Part shown: piece after piece, positions 22,875 through 35,000 of the stretch | Layout of the letters: each line of letters opens with the position of its first letter | How positions within the stretch are numbered: the first letter of the stretch is position 1 | NCBI GenBank assembly: GCA_008694505.1 | Contig: VZDJ01000174.1 | Span: forward strand, 9,702,286-9,766,285 | Reading direction: 5' to 3' | Length of the DNA stretch: 64,000 bases | DNA from: Cyanoderma ruficeps | Taxonomy: Eukaryota > Chordata > Aves > Passeriformes > Timaliidae | Program-made: the position numbers and the translations under genes | The notes under the pieces: model-generated | Seen by the model: the letters and a program-made list of their open reading frames with translations, nothing else | The model's database searches: none | What the model was told of the DNA's origin: nothing

Positions 22875-25800
22875 ATGGCGCCGCTGCGCGCCCGCCGCCA
22901 GCCCCGCCGAGCGCCGGTATGGGGGACGGGACGGGGAACGGGGGGGCAGCGGGGCGGGCCCGAGCGAAGCGTGTCCCTGCACCCCGTGCCGCTGCACCCG
23001 GTGCTGGGGCCCCGGTCCCCATGTGCCGGTGTCACAGTACCGATATCCTTACTGCCAGTGTCCCCAGCGCCCGTGCTGCTGGTACGCGTGTTACCACTAC
23101 CTGTGTCCCAATGCCAGTGTCCCCAAGTAGCCGTGTCCCAGTGATGTTCTGGGTACCAGTGTTCTCAGTACCAGTGCCGATGTTCGGAGTACCAGTGCCT
23201 CGGTACCGGTGTCCCAGTGCCAGTGTCCCCAGTACCCACAGTCACCAGCACTGGTGCCCCTGCCCGCCATGCCGACAGTGCAGAGCTGCAGTGAGCCTGA
23301 CGCCTATCACCACAGCCATGTCCCCCACTGTCCCCAGGACCCTGTGACCCCACTGCCCGCCTTCCCTACCACGGCCGAGGAGGATGATGGCGCCGATGCT
23401 GAGCTGGACACTCAGGCCATGGTGCGGGCCCAGAACCAGAAGAAGAAGAAATCCGGGGGCTTCCAGTCCATGGGTACGTGTGAGGCAGGGGACAACTGTT
23501 CCTGGGACAGGGACTGTCCCCTTCTGCCCATGCCTCCTCACTTATCCCTGTTCCCCTAGGCCTCAGCTACCCTGTGTTCAAGGGCATCATGAAGAAGGGC
23601 TACAAGGTGCCCACGCCCATCCAGAGGAAGGTGGGTATGGGGAGCGGTGGGTCCCTGCCGCAGGGGGTGGCAGTGGGACAGTGACAGTGACGATGGTGTC
23701 CCACAGACCATCCCCGCCATCCTGCGTGGGCGGGATGTGGTGGCCATGGCACGGACGGGCAGTGGGAAGACGGCCTGTTTCCTCATCCCCATGTTCGAGC
23801 GGCTCAAGGCGCCCAGCCAGGCCGGGGCACGCGCCCTCATCCTCTCGCCCACCCGGGAGCTGGCCCTGCAGACCCTCAAGTTCACCAAGGAGGTACAGGG
23901 GACCTGGGGGACCGTGGAAACAATGGGGGCAATGAGCTTGGTTTTACATCCCACCAATGTGTTTCTTCCTCACCCTGCAGCTGGGCAAGTTCACCGGCTT
24001 GAAGACAGCCCTGATCCTGGGAGGAGACAAGTAAGCTGTCCCCATGTCCCCTGCAATCCCTGCTTCCCTGAGCCTCCCCAGCTGCCTGGTACCACCCCAG
24101 TCTCTCCCCTCTCTCACAGGATGGAGGACCAGTTTGCTGCCCTGCATGAGAACCCTGACATGTGAGTGGAGCACAGGGAGGGGACCCAGTGGGGAAACGG
24201 TCACCAGCCATCTGGGGACATCACTGGTGTTTAGAGCCGGTGTGCCTGATGGGCATTTCTGGTGTTCCCTTGGAGAAACTTCCTGTGGGACAACAGGGTT
24301 TCTATTGTGTTGTCTTTGGGCTGGATTTAGGACTCGCTCCCAGGATGGTGTGGGGACACTGTCTCCCCCTCGGCCTGGTCCTGTCACCACCTCTGTCCCC
24401 ACAGAATCATAGCCACCCCTGGGCGCCTGGTGCACGTGGCAGTGGAGATGAAGCTGAAGCTGCACACTGTGGAGTACGTGGTGTTCGATGAGGCCGACAG
24501 GTCAGCGGGGCACAGGGGCATCCCCAGGGCTGGCAGTGTCCTCAAATGGGTGAGAGGCCCAGGGAGTGGCAGGGAGGGACCTGCCATATCCCATATCCCC
24601 TCCCCTGCAGGCTCTTTGAGATGGGCTTTGCTGAGCAGCTCCAGGAGATCATCGCCCGGCTCCCAGACTGCCACCAGACCGTGCTGTTCTCCGCCACGCT
24701 GCCCAAGCTGCTCGTCGAGTTTGCCCGGGCTGGTGAGGAACCGAGGGCAGGTGGCACTGGGGACAGGGGCACAGCACAGTCCCACAGCCAGGCCAAGCCT
24801 GGCACTAGGAAAGCCAAGCTGGAATAATGCTGGGCCAAGTGGGTGTCCCCAGCAGCACATCCCGTGTGTGACTCATGTCCTCTGTGTCACCACAGGCCTC
24901 ACTGAGCCGATGCTGATCCGCCTGGATGTGGAGTCCAAGCTGAGTGAGCAGCTCAAGGTGAGATGAGCTGGGGGAGTTCAATACAGGCTTTGTGCCCCCT
25001 ACCCCCTGCAAGCCACCTGCTCCCGAGGAGGGGACAAGGGTGGCAGTGGTGGCACAGGGCTGAGCACTGTCCTCGTGCTGCAGCTGGTGTTCTTCCACGT
25101 GCGTGGGGATGACAAACCGGCCGTGCTGCTCCACCTGCTCCGCAGCGTGGTGAAGCCCCAGGAGCAGACAGTCGTCTTCGTGGCCACCAAGCACCACACA
25201 GAGTATCTGAGGGAGGTAAGTGGCATTTGGGGGTGCCCGTGTGAGGTCTGCAGCTGTGGCAGGTCCCTGCTGGAATCTCTCTCTCTCTGTTCACTGGGTT
25301 GAAGGAGAAATCCCAGAATATGTGATCATGGAGGTGCTGCATCCATTCACCCCTCAGAGAGAGGAGGGAGCACAGAGGGATTTGGAGGGTCAGGTGGCCA
25401 CTCTGGAGTCTCTGGCCCTATCTCTCTGCTGAGGGTATGTCCATCCAATCTCTTTTCCCCCCTTCCCAGCTGCTTACAGCGCAGGGCATCCGCTGCACCC
25501 ACATCTACAGCTCTCTGGACCAGACTGCCCGCAAGATCAACATTGCCAAGTTCTCCCAGGGCAAGTGCCCAGTGCTGCTGGTCACTGACGTGGCCGCCCG
25601 AGGGCTGGACATCCCCATGCTGGACAATGTCATCAACTTCAGCTTCCCCGCCAAGGGCAAGCTGTTCCTGCATCGTGTCGGTGGGTGCCAGTGCCCTCAC
25701 TGTGCTGTGATACTGAGGGACAGGCTGGGGACAAAGCAGTGTCAGTGTCCCTGATGTCCCAGCTGGACTGTGAGGGTTCTTGGGGGCAGGACTTGCCTGT

Positions 25801-28282
25801 AGGGCTTCCCCTTGCCCCTTCCCCAGCCACCCACAGCCCATTGCCAGCCATGCCCCCGTGGTAAATGTCATGTGTGTAGGCTGCCAGAGACACCAGGGAG
25901 TCCCTGGGCTGGCTGGGTATGGTTTCCCCATTCTCCTCTTGCCCTTGGCAGGCCGTGTGGCCCGAGCTGGCCGGAGTGGCACTGCCTACTCTCTGGTGGC
26001 TCCCGACGAGATGCCCTACGTGTTCGACCTCCACCTCTTCCTGGGCCGCCCGCTCGTCCTCGCTGGAGCCCAGGAGATGCCTGCTGGTGAGGGGTGGCTG
26101 TGTGGCCACTGGGGTGTTATCCTTGGCCACTGCTGGAGGTTGTGGTCTCGTGGTGGGCCCTCACACAGTGGGGTATGGGGGAAAACTGGGTGTTGGGGGC
26201 TGCGATACACCCTGTGTGTGGGGAATTGAACAGTGCCGAGCTCCCTGGAGCTGTCAGCTGTGCTCTGATAAATCCAAGGTGGGTGCTGGGGAGGTGACAC
26301 AGTGTCGCCTGGGCTGCAGATGCTGGTGGGGTCCTGGGCCGTGTCCCCCAGAGCCTGGTGGATGATGAGGAGTGTCTGCTGCTGACGGACCACCAGGACT
26401 CTCTGGAGCTGAGCAGCCTCCGCCGCGTCGCGGACAACGCCCACAAGCAGTACCTGCGCTCCCGGCCCGGCCCCTCGCCAGAGTCCATCAAGAGGGCCAA
26501 GGACCTGGATGTGTCCCAGCTGGGCATGCACCCCCTCTTCAGTGAGTGCTGAGGGGATGCCGAGGGAGGGGACACTGTTGCCCTCCCCAGGAAACTGATC
26601 TGTGCCCCTCTCCCTGCCTGCCTTCCCCAGGAGCTCGCTTCGAAGACACCGAGCTGCAGAGGCTGAAGTTGGTGGATAGCATCAAATCCTACAAGTCCAA
26701 GGCAGTGAGTTGAGACTTGGGATGGGATTGGGATGGGATGGGATTGGGATGGGATGCCCACGTCGCTCACCAGGAATGGTGCTCTTGCCCTGGGGACAGA
26801 CCATCTTTGAGATCAACGCCACATCCCGGACACCGGCCAGCACCGTGATGCGATCAAAGCGGCGCCACGACCGTGCCCTGATCGAAAAGTTCCAGCGTGG
26901 GCAGCAGGAGAAGCGGGCAGCAGCACTTAAAGGGCAGGGGCTGTGCCCGGCCCCTCCCGAGCCCCAGGATGGGGAAGAAGAACAGGAGGACCTCCAGGTA
27001 ATGGGGGTCGTGGATGCAGGAACTGCTGCAGAGCTGCCTTGGACGGGTGCTGGCAGCACCAGGGCCCCCAGATTAAGCTGAGGTTTGGGGGCTGGTGCGG
27101 AGAGTTGGGGGAATGTTGGGGGGACGTGGCTCCCAAACCCCTCCACTGTCCCCATCCAGGATGTGTTCTCCAATGTGGGGGGCCAGAAGCGAAAACGGGG
27201 CCGAGGGGAAGAAGATGGTCCCAGGAAAAAGCTGCAGCAGCCAGCACAGCAGGATGAGGACTTCTACATCCCATACCGGCCCAAGGACTTTGAGAGTGAG
27301 CGGGGGTAAGTCTCGGGGGGCTCCTGGTGCTGCCCCATCCCAGCCCGTGTGGGGGCTGCTCTGATCACCCCCCTTTGCAGGCTGAGCGTGGGCGGCGAGG
27401 GCAGCGCCTTCGAGCAGCAGGCGGCCGGGGCCGTGCTGGATCTCATGGGCGACGAGAACCACAACCTCAACAAGAACAAGCAGCTGCTCAAGTGGTGAGA
27501 GGGGTTTGCCCATGGGCTGGAGGGAGAATCAGGGCTGGGGGTGGCACTGCTCGGTCCCACCACCCTTCTGTCTGTCACAGGGACCGCAAGAAGAAGCGGT
27601 TTGTGGGGCAGACGGGCCAGGAGGACAAGAAGAAGGTGCGGACAGAGAGCGGGCGCTACATCAGCAGCTCCTACAAGAACAACCTGTATCCTGCCGTGGG
27701 CACTGCTGCCTGCCTGCGCCGGGTGCTGCGGGAGCAGGGTTGGACCCCCGTGTCAGGGCTGCATCCCCTGCCAGGGCAGCAGCCAGGGGAGGGAGCACAG
27801 TCAGACAACCTCAGCACAGGGTCAAGTGAGGAGTCACCACGTTTCCTTAACCTGCCTGTCCCAGCTATGAGAAGTGGAAGCAGAAGTACAAGGTTGACGA
27901 GCGGGATGAGGATGAGGAAGGGCCACGCAGCAGGGAGCAGTTCAGAGGGAAGCACAGGCGTGGGCCGGGTGAGTACCTGAAGCAAGCAGCAGAGCCCTGC
28001 CTTGTTCCCCTCAGGCTGGCTCTGTCCCCTGCCCTGACACAGCCGTGTCCCCCTGCAGGGCCCACGCAGCCCCCGGCGCAGGGCAGGGTGCGCTCGGAGC
28101 TGAAGAACAAGCAGCAGATCCTGAAGCAGCGCAAGAAGGCGGCCAAGCAGCGCTTCCTGCAGAGCGGGGGCCTGAAGCGCCTCAAGGCCCGGAACCGGCA
28201 GCGGGTGCAGGAGCTGCGGCAAATGGCCTTCGGGCGCCGCGCGGGCGCTGCCAAGAAGGGCAAGCTGAGGAAGAGGATGTAG
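22875..28282 (+). CDS. DDX54: DDX54, DEAD-box RNA helicase 54
   Basis: Nucleolar ATP-dependent RNA helicase (DP97, yeast Dbp10 family) in large-subunit ribosome assembly, also a nuclear-receptor corepressor. Twenty coding exons join in frame to 823 residues (human about 881): 22875-22916, 23338-23473, 23560-23630, 23707-23892, 23981-24030, 24120-24161, 24405-24500, 24611-24732, 24896-24957, 25084-25215, 25470-25680, 25952-26086, 26320-26541, 26631-26704, 26800-26997, 27160-27305, 27381-27494, 27581-27685, 27865-27968, 28059-28282. Helicase motifs are intact: ARTGSGKT 98-105, PTRELA 131-136, TPGRL 180-184, DEAD 204-207, SAT 235-237, RGLDIP 357-362, [13 protein letters not shown] 381-393. The C-terminal DBP10CT region ([10 protein letters not shown]) and a basic tail ending GKLRKRM follow. 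The first exon is the least certain: it is short and lacks the acidic segment of mammalian N-termini. Confidence 0.96.
23030..23260. repeat. Degenerate minisatellite in DDX54 intron 1
   Basis: Imperfect repeats of a CCAGTGTCCC / CAGTACCAGTG unit, about 9-12 bp, fill most of DDX54 intron 1. Open frames here are repeat artefacts (rich in Val-Pro-Cys) and not coding. Confidence 0.75.
26716..26755. repeat. GGGATGGGATT tandem repeat in DDX54 intron 14
   Basis: About 40 bp of GGGAT/GGGATT units in the 95-bp intron between DDX54 exons 14 and 15. It is G-rich on the transcribed sense strand, so could form G-quadruplex-like structure in the pre-mRNA. That last point is inference. Confidence 0.8.
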
Positions 28283-28319
28283 GGGACACGTCCCCTATGC
28301 CTGGGCTGGGGAAGGGAAC

Positions 28320-28325
28320 AGTAAA
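28320..28325 (+). terminator. DDX54: Candidate DDX54 polyadenylation signal (AGTAAA)
   Basis: The first poly(A)-type hexamer after the stop is the variant AGTAAA, 38 bp downstream. That would make a very short 3' UTR and would separate DDX54 from the convergent CFAP73 stop codon at 28,720. No AATAAA is seen between them. Confidence 0.5.
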
Positions 28326-28719
28326 TATTGGCTGGTTTTGAATCCCAGCTCCTCTGGTTCATTGCTCCAAGCATCGTGCCTGGGGTAATTCTTTCGCTAG
28401 ACACAAGAACAAGCAGGTGCCATGGCTGCACTGCTGGATGTATTTTGATGTGAAACACCTTCAGAGATGCCAACAGCAGCTCCGTCCTCCTCCTCCCCCT
28501 GCCTCGGGTGCTCTGTGTGCAGGAGGGAACCTCAGGAGTGCCCTGGCCCTGCCTGGGTGTGGTGCCACCCCAGTATGCTTGTGTCACTGCCATCCATGTT
28601 GCCTCTTGACATGGGGTTTCCAGACTTGGGAATTACGTCCATCCCCAGGGGTCCTGTGGCTCCATGCTGGCCCTGGCAGCCTCTCCCCAGCCCCAGGAGC
28701 AGGCAGGTGTCCCCAGGGG

Positions 28720-30839
28720 CTATTCCTGGCCCTGAAGCAGCCTGGCACCCCTGTGGTGCTGTGGGTGTGTGCCAGTGGCACAGATGTCAGCCAGGCCCTG
28801 CATGCAGAGCAGCACCTGTGGAGATGGAAGCCTGATGGAACAGCCATCCAGGGCTGTAAATGTCCCTGTGAGTCCCCAGCCCCACTGCCCCAGGGAGAGG
28901 GTTGTACTGACCATGTCCAATTGGGCCTTTGTGTCCTGGGCTGTGTCCTTGGGGATCCTGAGCTGTGCAGTGGTTTGTTGGAAGAGGTTCAGCACAGCCA
29001 GCTTGATCTGCCCCAGCAGCAGGGTCTTCTGGATGGCTGTGCTCTGGATGTGGGTCCAGCAGGACTCCTGGGGGACAGAGTGAGCCCCTGGCTATTGCCC
29101 TGTGTCCTTCTGCACCCCCCAGGCCAGGCCAGGCAGACCCGGGAGTCCTGGCTGTGTATCTTCCCCATGCAGAGCTGCTGCTTTTTGGGCATGTGGGAAT
29201 CCTCAGGTCAGCCCAGAGGGTACAGCCCAACTTGGCACCTCCACATTGGGCATCCCTTGTGCAGCACCCCTGGGGTCTGTACTGCTGCCCGTCTGCCTGG
29301 GGGGTCCTTGGGCACCCCCCATCCCCCTTACCCACTGGAGCACCTCTTGGCGGGCAGCCTCCAGGCGAGCGTGGAGCCGGGCCAGCTCGTTCCTGGTGCC
29401 CAGGAGCTGGGCGCCGATGTCCTGACAATGCCGCTGGAGCTGTGCCCTGCCCTGGGCCAGCAGCTCCTGCTCGGCTTCTGCCTCCCGTGCCAGGGCTGCC
29501 CGCACCCCCGCCAGCACCCCGAAATGCACCAGCATGGCCGGCACGTCCTGGAACTGGGCAGTGGGAGGCGGCTCAGAGGCCGCAGGGCTGGAGGGATGAC
29601 CCCTCCCAGGGGCTTGGGGACACGCAGGGTGGCATCGCAGGACCCCACGCTTACCTGCCCCATTCTGGCCAGCACGTCCCGCAGGTAGTCCCCGAAGGGC
29701 CGGAGGCTCCGCAGGCGCCGGGCCAGGCGCTCCCTGTGCCGCAGCAGCTGCTCCAGCTCCCGCTGCAGCCGGGCGGCCTCAGCCCGCTCCGCCGCCGCCC
29801 GCGCCCGCTCCTCGCCCTCCCGGCGCAGCGCCCGCTCCCGCCTGGCCGCCACCGCCTGCGCCGAGGGCACGGGGTCAGCGGCCACCCTCCGGCCAGCCCG
29901 GCCCCGGCCCCCGGCCCGGCACCTTGAGGAAGGACTCAAATCTGAGCACGGCGTCGCGGTGCTGCTCTTGCCTCCCGGCCAGCTGCTGCCGGCGCTGCGC
30001 CAGGCGCTGCATCCGCCGCTGAAACTCCTGTGGGATTGCAGGGTGCCGAGAGCATCGGCCCACGCTTGTGCAGCCCAGGGTGGCAGCCCGTGGATAGCTG
30101 GGGACACGCCTGGCAGCCGCCTCGTCCCCATGGCGAGGGGACGGGGAGGGGACGCTCGGGGGGCTGGGGCTGCGCTCACCTGCCGCTGGTTCTGCAGCTC
30201 CCGCTCCACCTCCGCCACCTCCCGCCTCTTCAGGAGCACACGAGTGGATGGCAGGAGCCTGGCGGGCACCGTCCTGCCCCGGGCTGCGCGCAGCTCGGCT
30301 GGGCTGCGGAGGGAAAGCCTGGGCAGGGCATCTGCCGCCTGGGCAGGGCGCACACGGGCCACCGCTGCCCCTGGGGCTCGGCGCGGGGTACCCGGCCCGC
30401 TCCCCCGTGTGTGCAGGGATTGGCAGGAGCCACAGGGTTAGCCTTGCCGGCATGCACGTTCTTCCCCACCCTCGCTCCTGCCCATCCTCCCCCACTTGGA
30501 GACCCCCAGCACCAGTGCTGTTCCCCAGGGAAGGAAGGACCAGTCACACCACAGTCTCCGCTTTCTTGTTGGAACCCGGGGAACGCCCCTGCCTCCCCCC
30601 CAGCCCATGGCCGCAGTGTCCTCTCCTCCCTGGACACTGCGCCCACCCAGTGACACCCATCCTGGCAGTGGCACCCGGAGATGGGAACACCAGCTGAGAT
30701 CACGGGGCACACAGGACATGCTGGCCTGGCTGCCAACCCTTTGGTCACTTGTCGGGGGAGGGCAGAGGGGCGTCACTCACAGCAGCCGCAGCTTGTCCCG
30801 AAGAGCCACTCGCAGCCGCTCCTCCAGCTCCGAGTCCAT
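28720..30839 (-). CDS. CFAP73: CFAP73 (CCDC42B), cilia and flagella associated protein 73
   Basis: Coiled-coil protein of the DUF4200/CCDC42 family, related to the algal MIA2 protein that, with CFAP100, regulates inner dynein arms of motile axonemes. Seven coding exons join in frame to 320 residues (human 308): 30839-30781, 30303-30180, 30027-29923, 29855-29655, 29553-29332, 29067-28912, 28815-28720. The N-terminus MDSELEERLRVALRDKL aligns with the human start. Later matches are LRFESFLK, the Arg/Glu-rich coiled coil in exon 4, LEAARQEVLQW, and TLLLGQIKLAVLNLFQ in exon 6. All splice sites are GT-AG. The last exon, ending QGQE, is poorly conserved and is the weakest part. It is tail to tail with DDX54. 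The opposite strand carries long shadow frames because the sequence is GC-rich. Confidence 0.92.
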
Positions 30840-31476
30840 CTCGGCCGGTGCCTCCTCCTCACCCAGGAGCCTGCGGAGGAGCTGGGGCCGGGACAGCCGA
30901 GGTCCTGGCAGCACAACAGAGTTGCCAGGGGCAGCCAGAGGCTCCCGCAGCTCCCTGGGATTTTCCTGGCTTGGCTCCGAGCGCCGCTGCGAGGGCGCGG
31001 TGCTGGGCAGAGGGAATGCACCAGAGCTGCTTGCAGGGAGGCTCCCACTCCCAGCCCTCAAACCATCCCATCCTTCCATCCACACTGTTCCCTCCAGCCC
31101 TCAGACACTGCTCCAGCACCTCAAAACTCTCCGTTCAGGCTCCATGGCCCCTCAGAGACCACCATGCACAGCTGGACCCCAACCACCATCCCCTCCCTGC
31201 CTCCCTCAGCCTGCTCCAGCTCACACTGGAATGGTTCAGCCCCCCTGACTTTACCCACAGCACAGACCCTGCCTCTCTCTGCATGTCCCAAGAGTGCTTC
31301 CCTTCCACTGCACGGGCCATCAGGTCCCCTGCGATCCCCCGTGTGCTGCCAGGTCCCCTTTGTCCCCCCATATGTGTGCTCATGTCCCCATTACCCTACA
31401 CCCACACTTAACAAGGAACAGAGCAACTCCTGACTTGGACACAGAGCAACACTGCAGAAGGAATAGGGGAAAAATA
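30840..31476. other. Interval between CFAP73 start and VSIG10 3' end
   Basis: About 0.6 kb with the CFAP73 5' flank on the left and the VSIG10 3' UTR end on the right. An in-frame open extension lies upstream of the CFAP73 ATG, but the family starts at the chosen ATG. A TATAAA variant poly(A) hexamer on the minus strand (TTTATA at 31,477-31,482) could end VSIG10. I see no other gene. Confidence 0.5.
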
Positions 31477-32085
31477 TTTATAATACAAACAATTCAGCCT
31501 CCCCAGAGCCAGCATCAGCCATCCCCTGCCCACACGCCCCTTGTTTCTTCCCTTGCCCCAGGACCACTGCGGTCCCATGGTGACTTTGTCCATCCCAGAG
31601 CTGCTCATGGGGACTGAGCCAGAACCCCACACAGGAATTTCCATCACAGGCATCAAAGTGAGGGGGTGTTCCCATGCTCTGCCTGTGCTGGCTTTCATCT
31701 TGTCATCCAAGACAAGGTGGAAAATGGAAGAGAGAAGAAATGGAGAAACACAGCTGGGGAAGGACGGAGTGAAACTGGAAGGGGCAGGTACAGAAAGAGC
31801 TGGGAAAGCTCTCCCTAAAGTGTCCTGGGGCAGGACACTGACAGCCTGTGCTCAGCCACACACAGTGAGGGTCTGTTTGATGCTGGATTCCAGCTGGAGC
31901 TCCGTGTGCTTCCTTCAGGAGGGATAGAAGCTATGAGCCTCGTGTCTCTTCTGTCACTTCCAGTGGAGAGACCCTGCCATGGAGCTCATCATTGTCACCT
32001 ACACAGGGCACAGAGCAGCATCTCAGCTACAACAGCCATCAAGAATTCCTCCCTCCCTGGCAGCTGCTCTGGGAACACCCACAGC

Positions 32086-35000
32086 TCAGCGGGGAGCAGG
32101 TGGCTCCTCACCTTCCATGAGGTGGTTCAGGTGAGCAGCCTGGGCCCTGCTCCCACTGACCAACGCCATGGCCTCGGGCTCGGTGCAGCTGCTCAGGGCC
32201 TCCTCAGACCCCTTCCCCTCCTCGTCATCTTCAGAGTCCACCAGCACTAAGACATCCCCTGAGTCTGCATTCCTGGGAACAACAGAGCAAGCTGAATGAA
32301 AGGCAGAGGAGAGCCTGTTCCTGCCCCACAGGAAGGCTGAGTAGAGATGCCATGAGGGACAGGGCTGAGGAATGTCAACTCACCTGAATGCAGCACCTGA
32401 ATGGGAGAGAAAAGAGAGAAGACACCATTAGAAACTGCCCCTCTGGGAGTGCCACTGGTTTTACTGGACTGGACAACCCCTTCCAATCCTGTCTCCACAT
32501 CTGTGCCTCCCCCAGATGGTCACTGGCAGCCCCATGCAGAGGCACAGACATGGCAGTGACCTTCCCAGACAACCCCGACTGATTCCAGCACCCAGGGAGG
32601 GATAAGCAGGTTAGGAATAAAGCAACAGGAAGGAGGAACCAATCCTCACAGGATCCCTACCTGTGAGGCACAGGAGGGGATTGTAGTACAACACAACCCC
32701 GGTGACAGTGAGAACAGCCAGGATGGACAGGACCACCACAGCACCCACGACCCCAACGATGTTCACTGGCTCTGCGGAGAGGGGACATGGAGGGATGAGG
32801 AATTCTCAGTGCAAGCCAAGGAGCAGGTGTGCGCTGTGTCCCCAGGGCCCTCCTGCCACAGCCCCACTCACGTTTCACCGTGAGGCAGACGAAGAGCTCC
32901 CTGAGCCCCACGGGGTTCTGGGCCTTGCAGACGTAGCAGCCGCCGTCAGTGCCCTGGGAGCAGTTCTGGATGGTGAGCCGGGACACGTTGCCCTCCTGGG
33001 CGATGAGGAACCTCCCCCCGGGCTGGATCTCCACCTCGGGCTGGGTGATGTCCCTCAGCCAGCTGAGCCGAGCTGCGGGCGTGCCCTCGGTCACCCGGCA
33101 GGTCAGGGTCACATTGTCACCCGCAAAGCAGGTCTGGGGGGGATCCGATTCCAAGGAAGGGAGTTCTGAACAGCCCCGGGGGGAAAAGAAAACAAAAACA
33201 AGAGGAAGGAATGGAGGCAATTAACGTAACGAGCAATCAAGCTTCTGGCTGATTAATAATCATTAACAGAAGGGAGGCAGGCAGGCAGGAGTCTGGGAGC
33301 TGAGCGCTATGGGTTTGGCATTTGGCTCACTCAGGAGCCTCCCAAGGAGTGCCCTGAGCAGCTCTCATGGTGCTCAGTCCCTTCTGACACCTGTCTGCAT
33401 ATCCCCAGGGAAAAACAGCCTGAGGGCAGCCCAGGCATCATTTTCCTTGGGATCAGCAGAGCTCTTGTGAAGCCTTGACAACCCTTGGAGGATAAATACA
33501 GCCCAGATTTTCATCAGCCACTCAGATCCCTGGGATGCCTGAAGGGCACACACAATCCTTAAACCCAACCCTGCCAAAACTCATCTCAAGCTGCCCACAG
33601 CCCCCAAACCACCTCTCACTTTCACACATGCATGTGGAAGCTTTCCACAGGTGAAAACACTGTTGGGGTGAAATTTGTTGGCCCCTGAAGATGGGCCCAA
33701 AACACAGCTCACCTACAATTGTGCTGTGATGGATCTCAGCTGCAGGACATCTGTGCCTCGTGCTGCACATGTGCCCTGTCATGCTACCTCCTGGCTTCCC
33801 TGACCTCTGGAGAGCAGGGAATGACCAGGGTACCCACCTGCCCCACGTTCACCAGCTTCATTAACATTCATTAAGTTAATGAAGCAGCAAATCCACTCAC
33901 TTATCTCCACAGTGCAGGCAGGCTGCTCCTGCTTCACCACGTGGCTGCCCACACACTTGAAGACTTTTCGGTGGGCGAGGTGGGAGCTGTTCAATGTCTC
34001 CACGTGGGTGTCCGAGGAGCTGGTGGAGCTGATGACCCAGCTGGAGTTCTCCAAATCCTGCCCCTCTTCTCTCCAGTGCAGGGTGGGGTGGGGGTACCCC
34101 CCAGGCCAGCTGCAGAACAGCTGCAGCATCAGCCCCGAGGAGGAGGTCTCAGCCCAGCACTTTGGGGTGGCCTGTGGTGGATCTATCAGCAAGGACAGCA
34201 CGTGGTCAGAAACACTTGCTGGGCTGGAATTTATTTGTCATCATTCCCCTGGAAAAATCTTCCCTGTTTCCCTGCAAGTCTTGCTCCCTGACCTGCATCC
34301 CACAGCCCCAGGCATGCACAGCTGTAAGTGACAGCCAGGAGGGGCCGAGAGGGGTTGTCACAGTCCCCACAGCCAAGCCTTAAGGAAAAAATTATTGCCA
34401 CAGCTTTATCCAATGGAAATGAGATAAACACAGCAGGAGAATGAATTCCCACTGCCCTGGTCCTCATGGCACAGCTGCCAGGGAGGGACACTGAGTCATC
34501 ACTTGAGAACAAGGCACAGCCTTGGCCCTCTCCCAGCTGCTCCTTCCACACACAGATCCACACACGTGCTGATTTAACAGCCAGAGGGATTCTGGACTCT
34601 GATCCAGGCAGAATTAACAGGCTGTGCCCCTGCATGTGCCTAATGCAGTAATGAACAAGCCCCCATCAACAGATCAAACCAAAGCAAGCCCCACACCAGA
34701 GGTGTCAGAGGGATGTCTGAGGCTTATTTTGGGGAGCATTTATTCAGGGACTTTGAAATTACTTGAATTAATAAAAAAAAATCATGGGAAACCCTCGTGT
34801 GAGCAGCAAGAACACACCTTCCTGGGCCTTGGCTCTCCAGCAACTGTACACACACCTCGGGTGATCTTTGAAACCATCCAGCTCTGGCAAGAAAGTTCTC
34901 TGCAACACTCCCTGTGTCCCAGCTCTGGGGAGGATCAAACTGCTCCCAAACCCTGGCTGTGGTTAACAGGGCATTCTGACAGCCTGAACCAGCAGAAACT

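Noticed and set aside
21840..22997. Uninterrupted 385-codon minus-strand frame over RITA1
   Set aside because: Its 3' part is true RITA1 exon 2, but the upstream part reads through the intron and the wrong frame of exon 1. The spliced model reproduces both DESLFG boxes.
21105..23144. Plus-strand open frame of 679 codons, the longest in the window
   Set aside because: It runs antisense to RITA1 and through the CpG-rich promoter, has low-complexity Gly/Pro/Arg composition and matches no family. Only its last part coincides with DDX54 exon 1.
23165..23353. Val-Pro-Cys repeat peptides in DDX54 intron 1
   Set aside because: They are artefacts of the CCAGTGTCCC minisatellite.
28417..29688. Plus-strand open frame of 423 codons
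   Set aside because: It is antisense to CFAP73 exons 5-7, whose splice sites and coiled-coil protein match the family. The plus frame is a shadow of GC-rich coding sequence.
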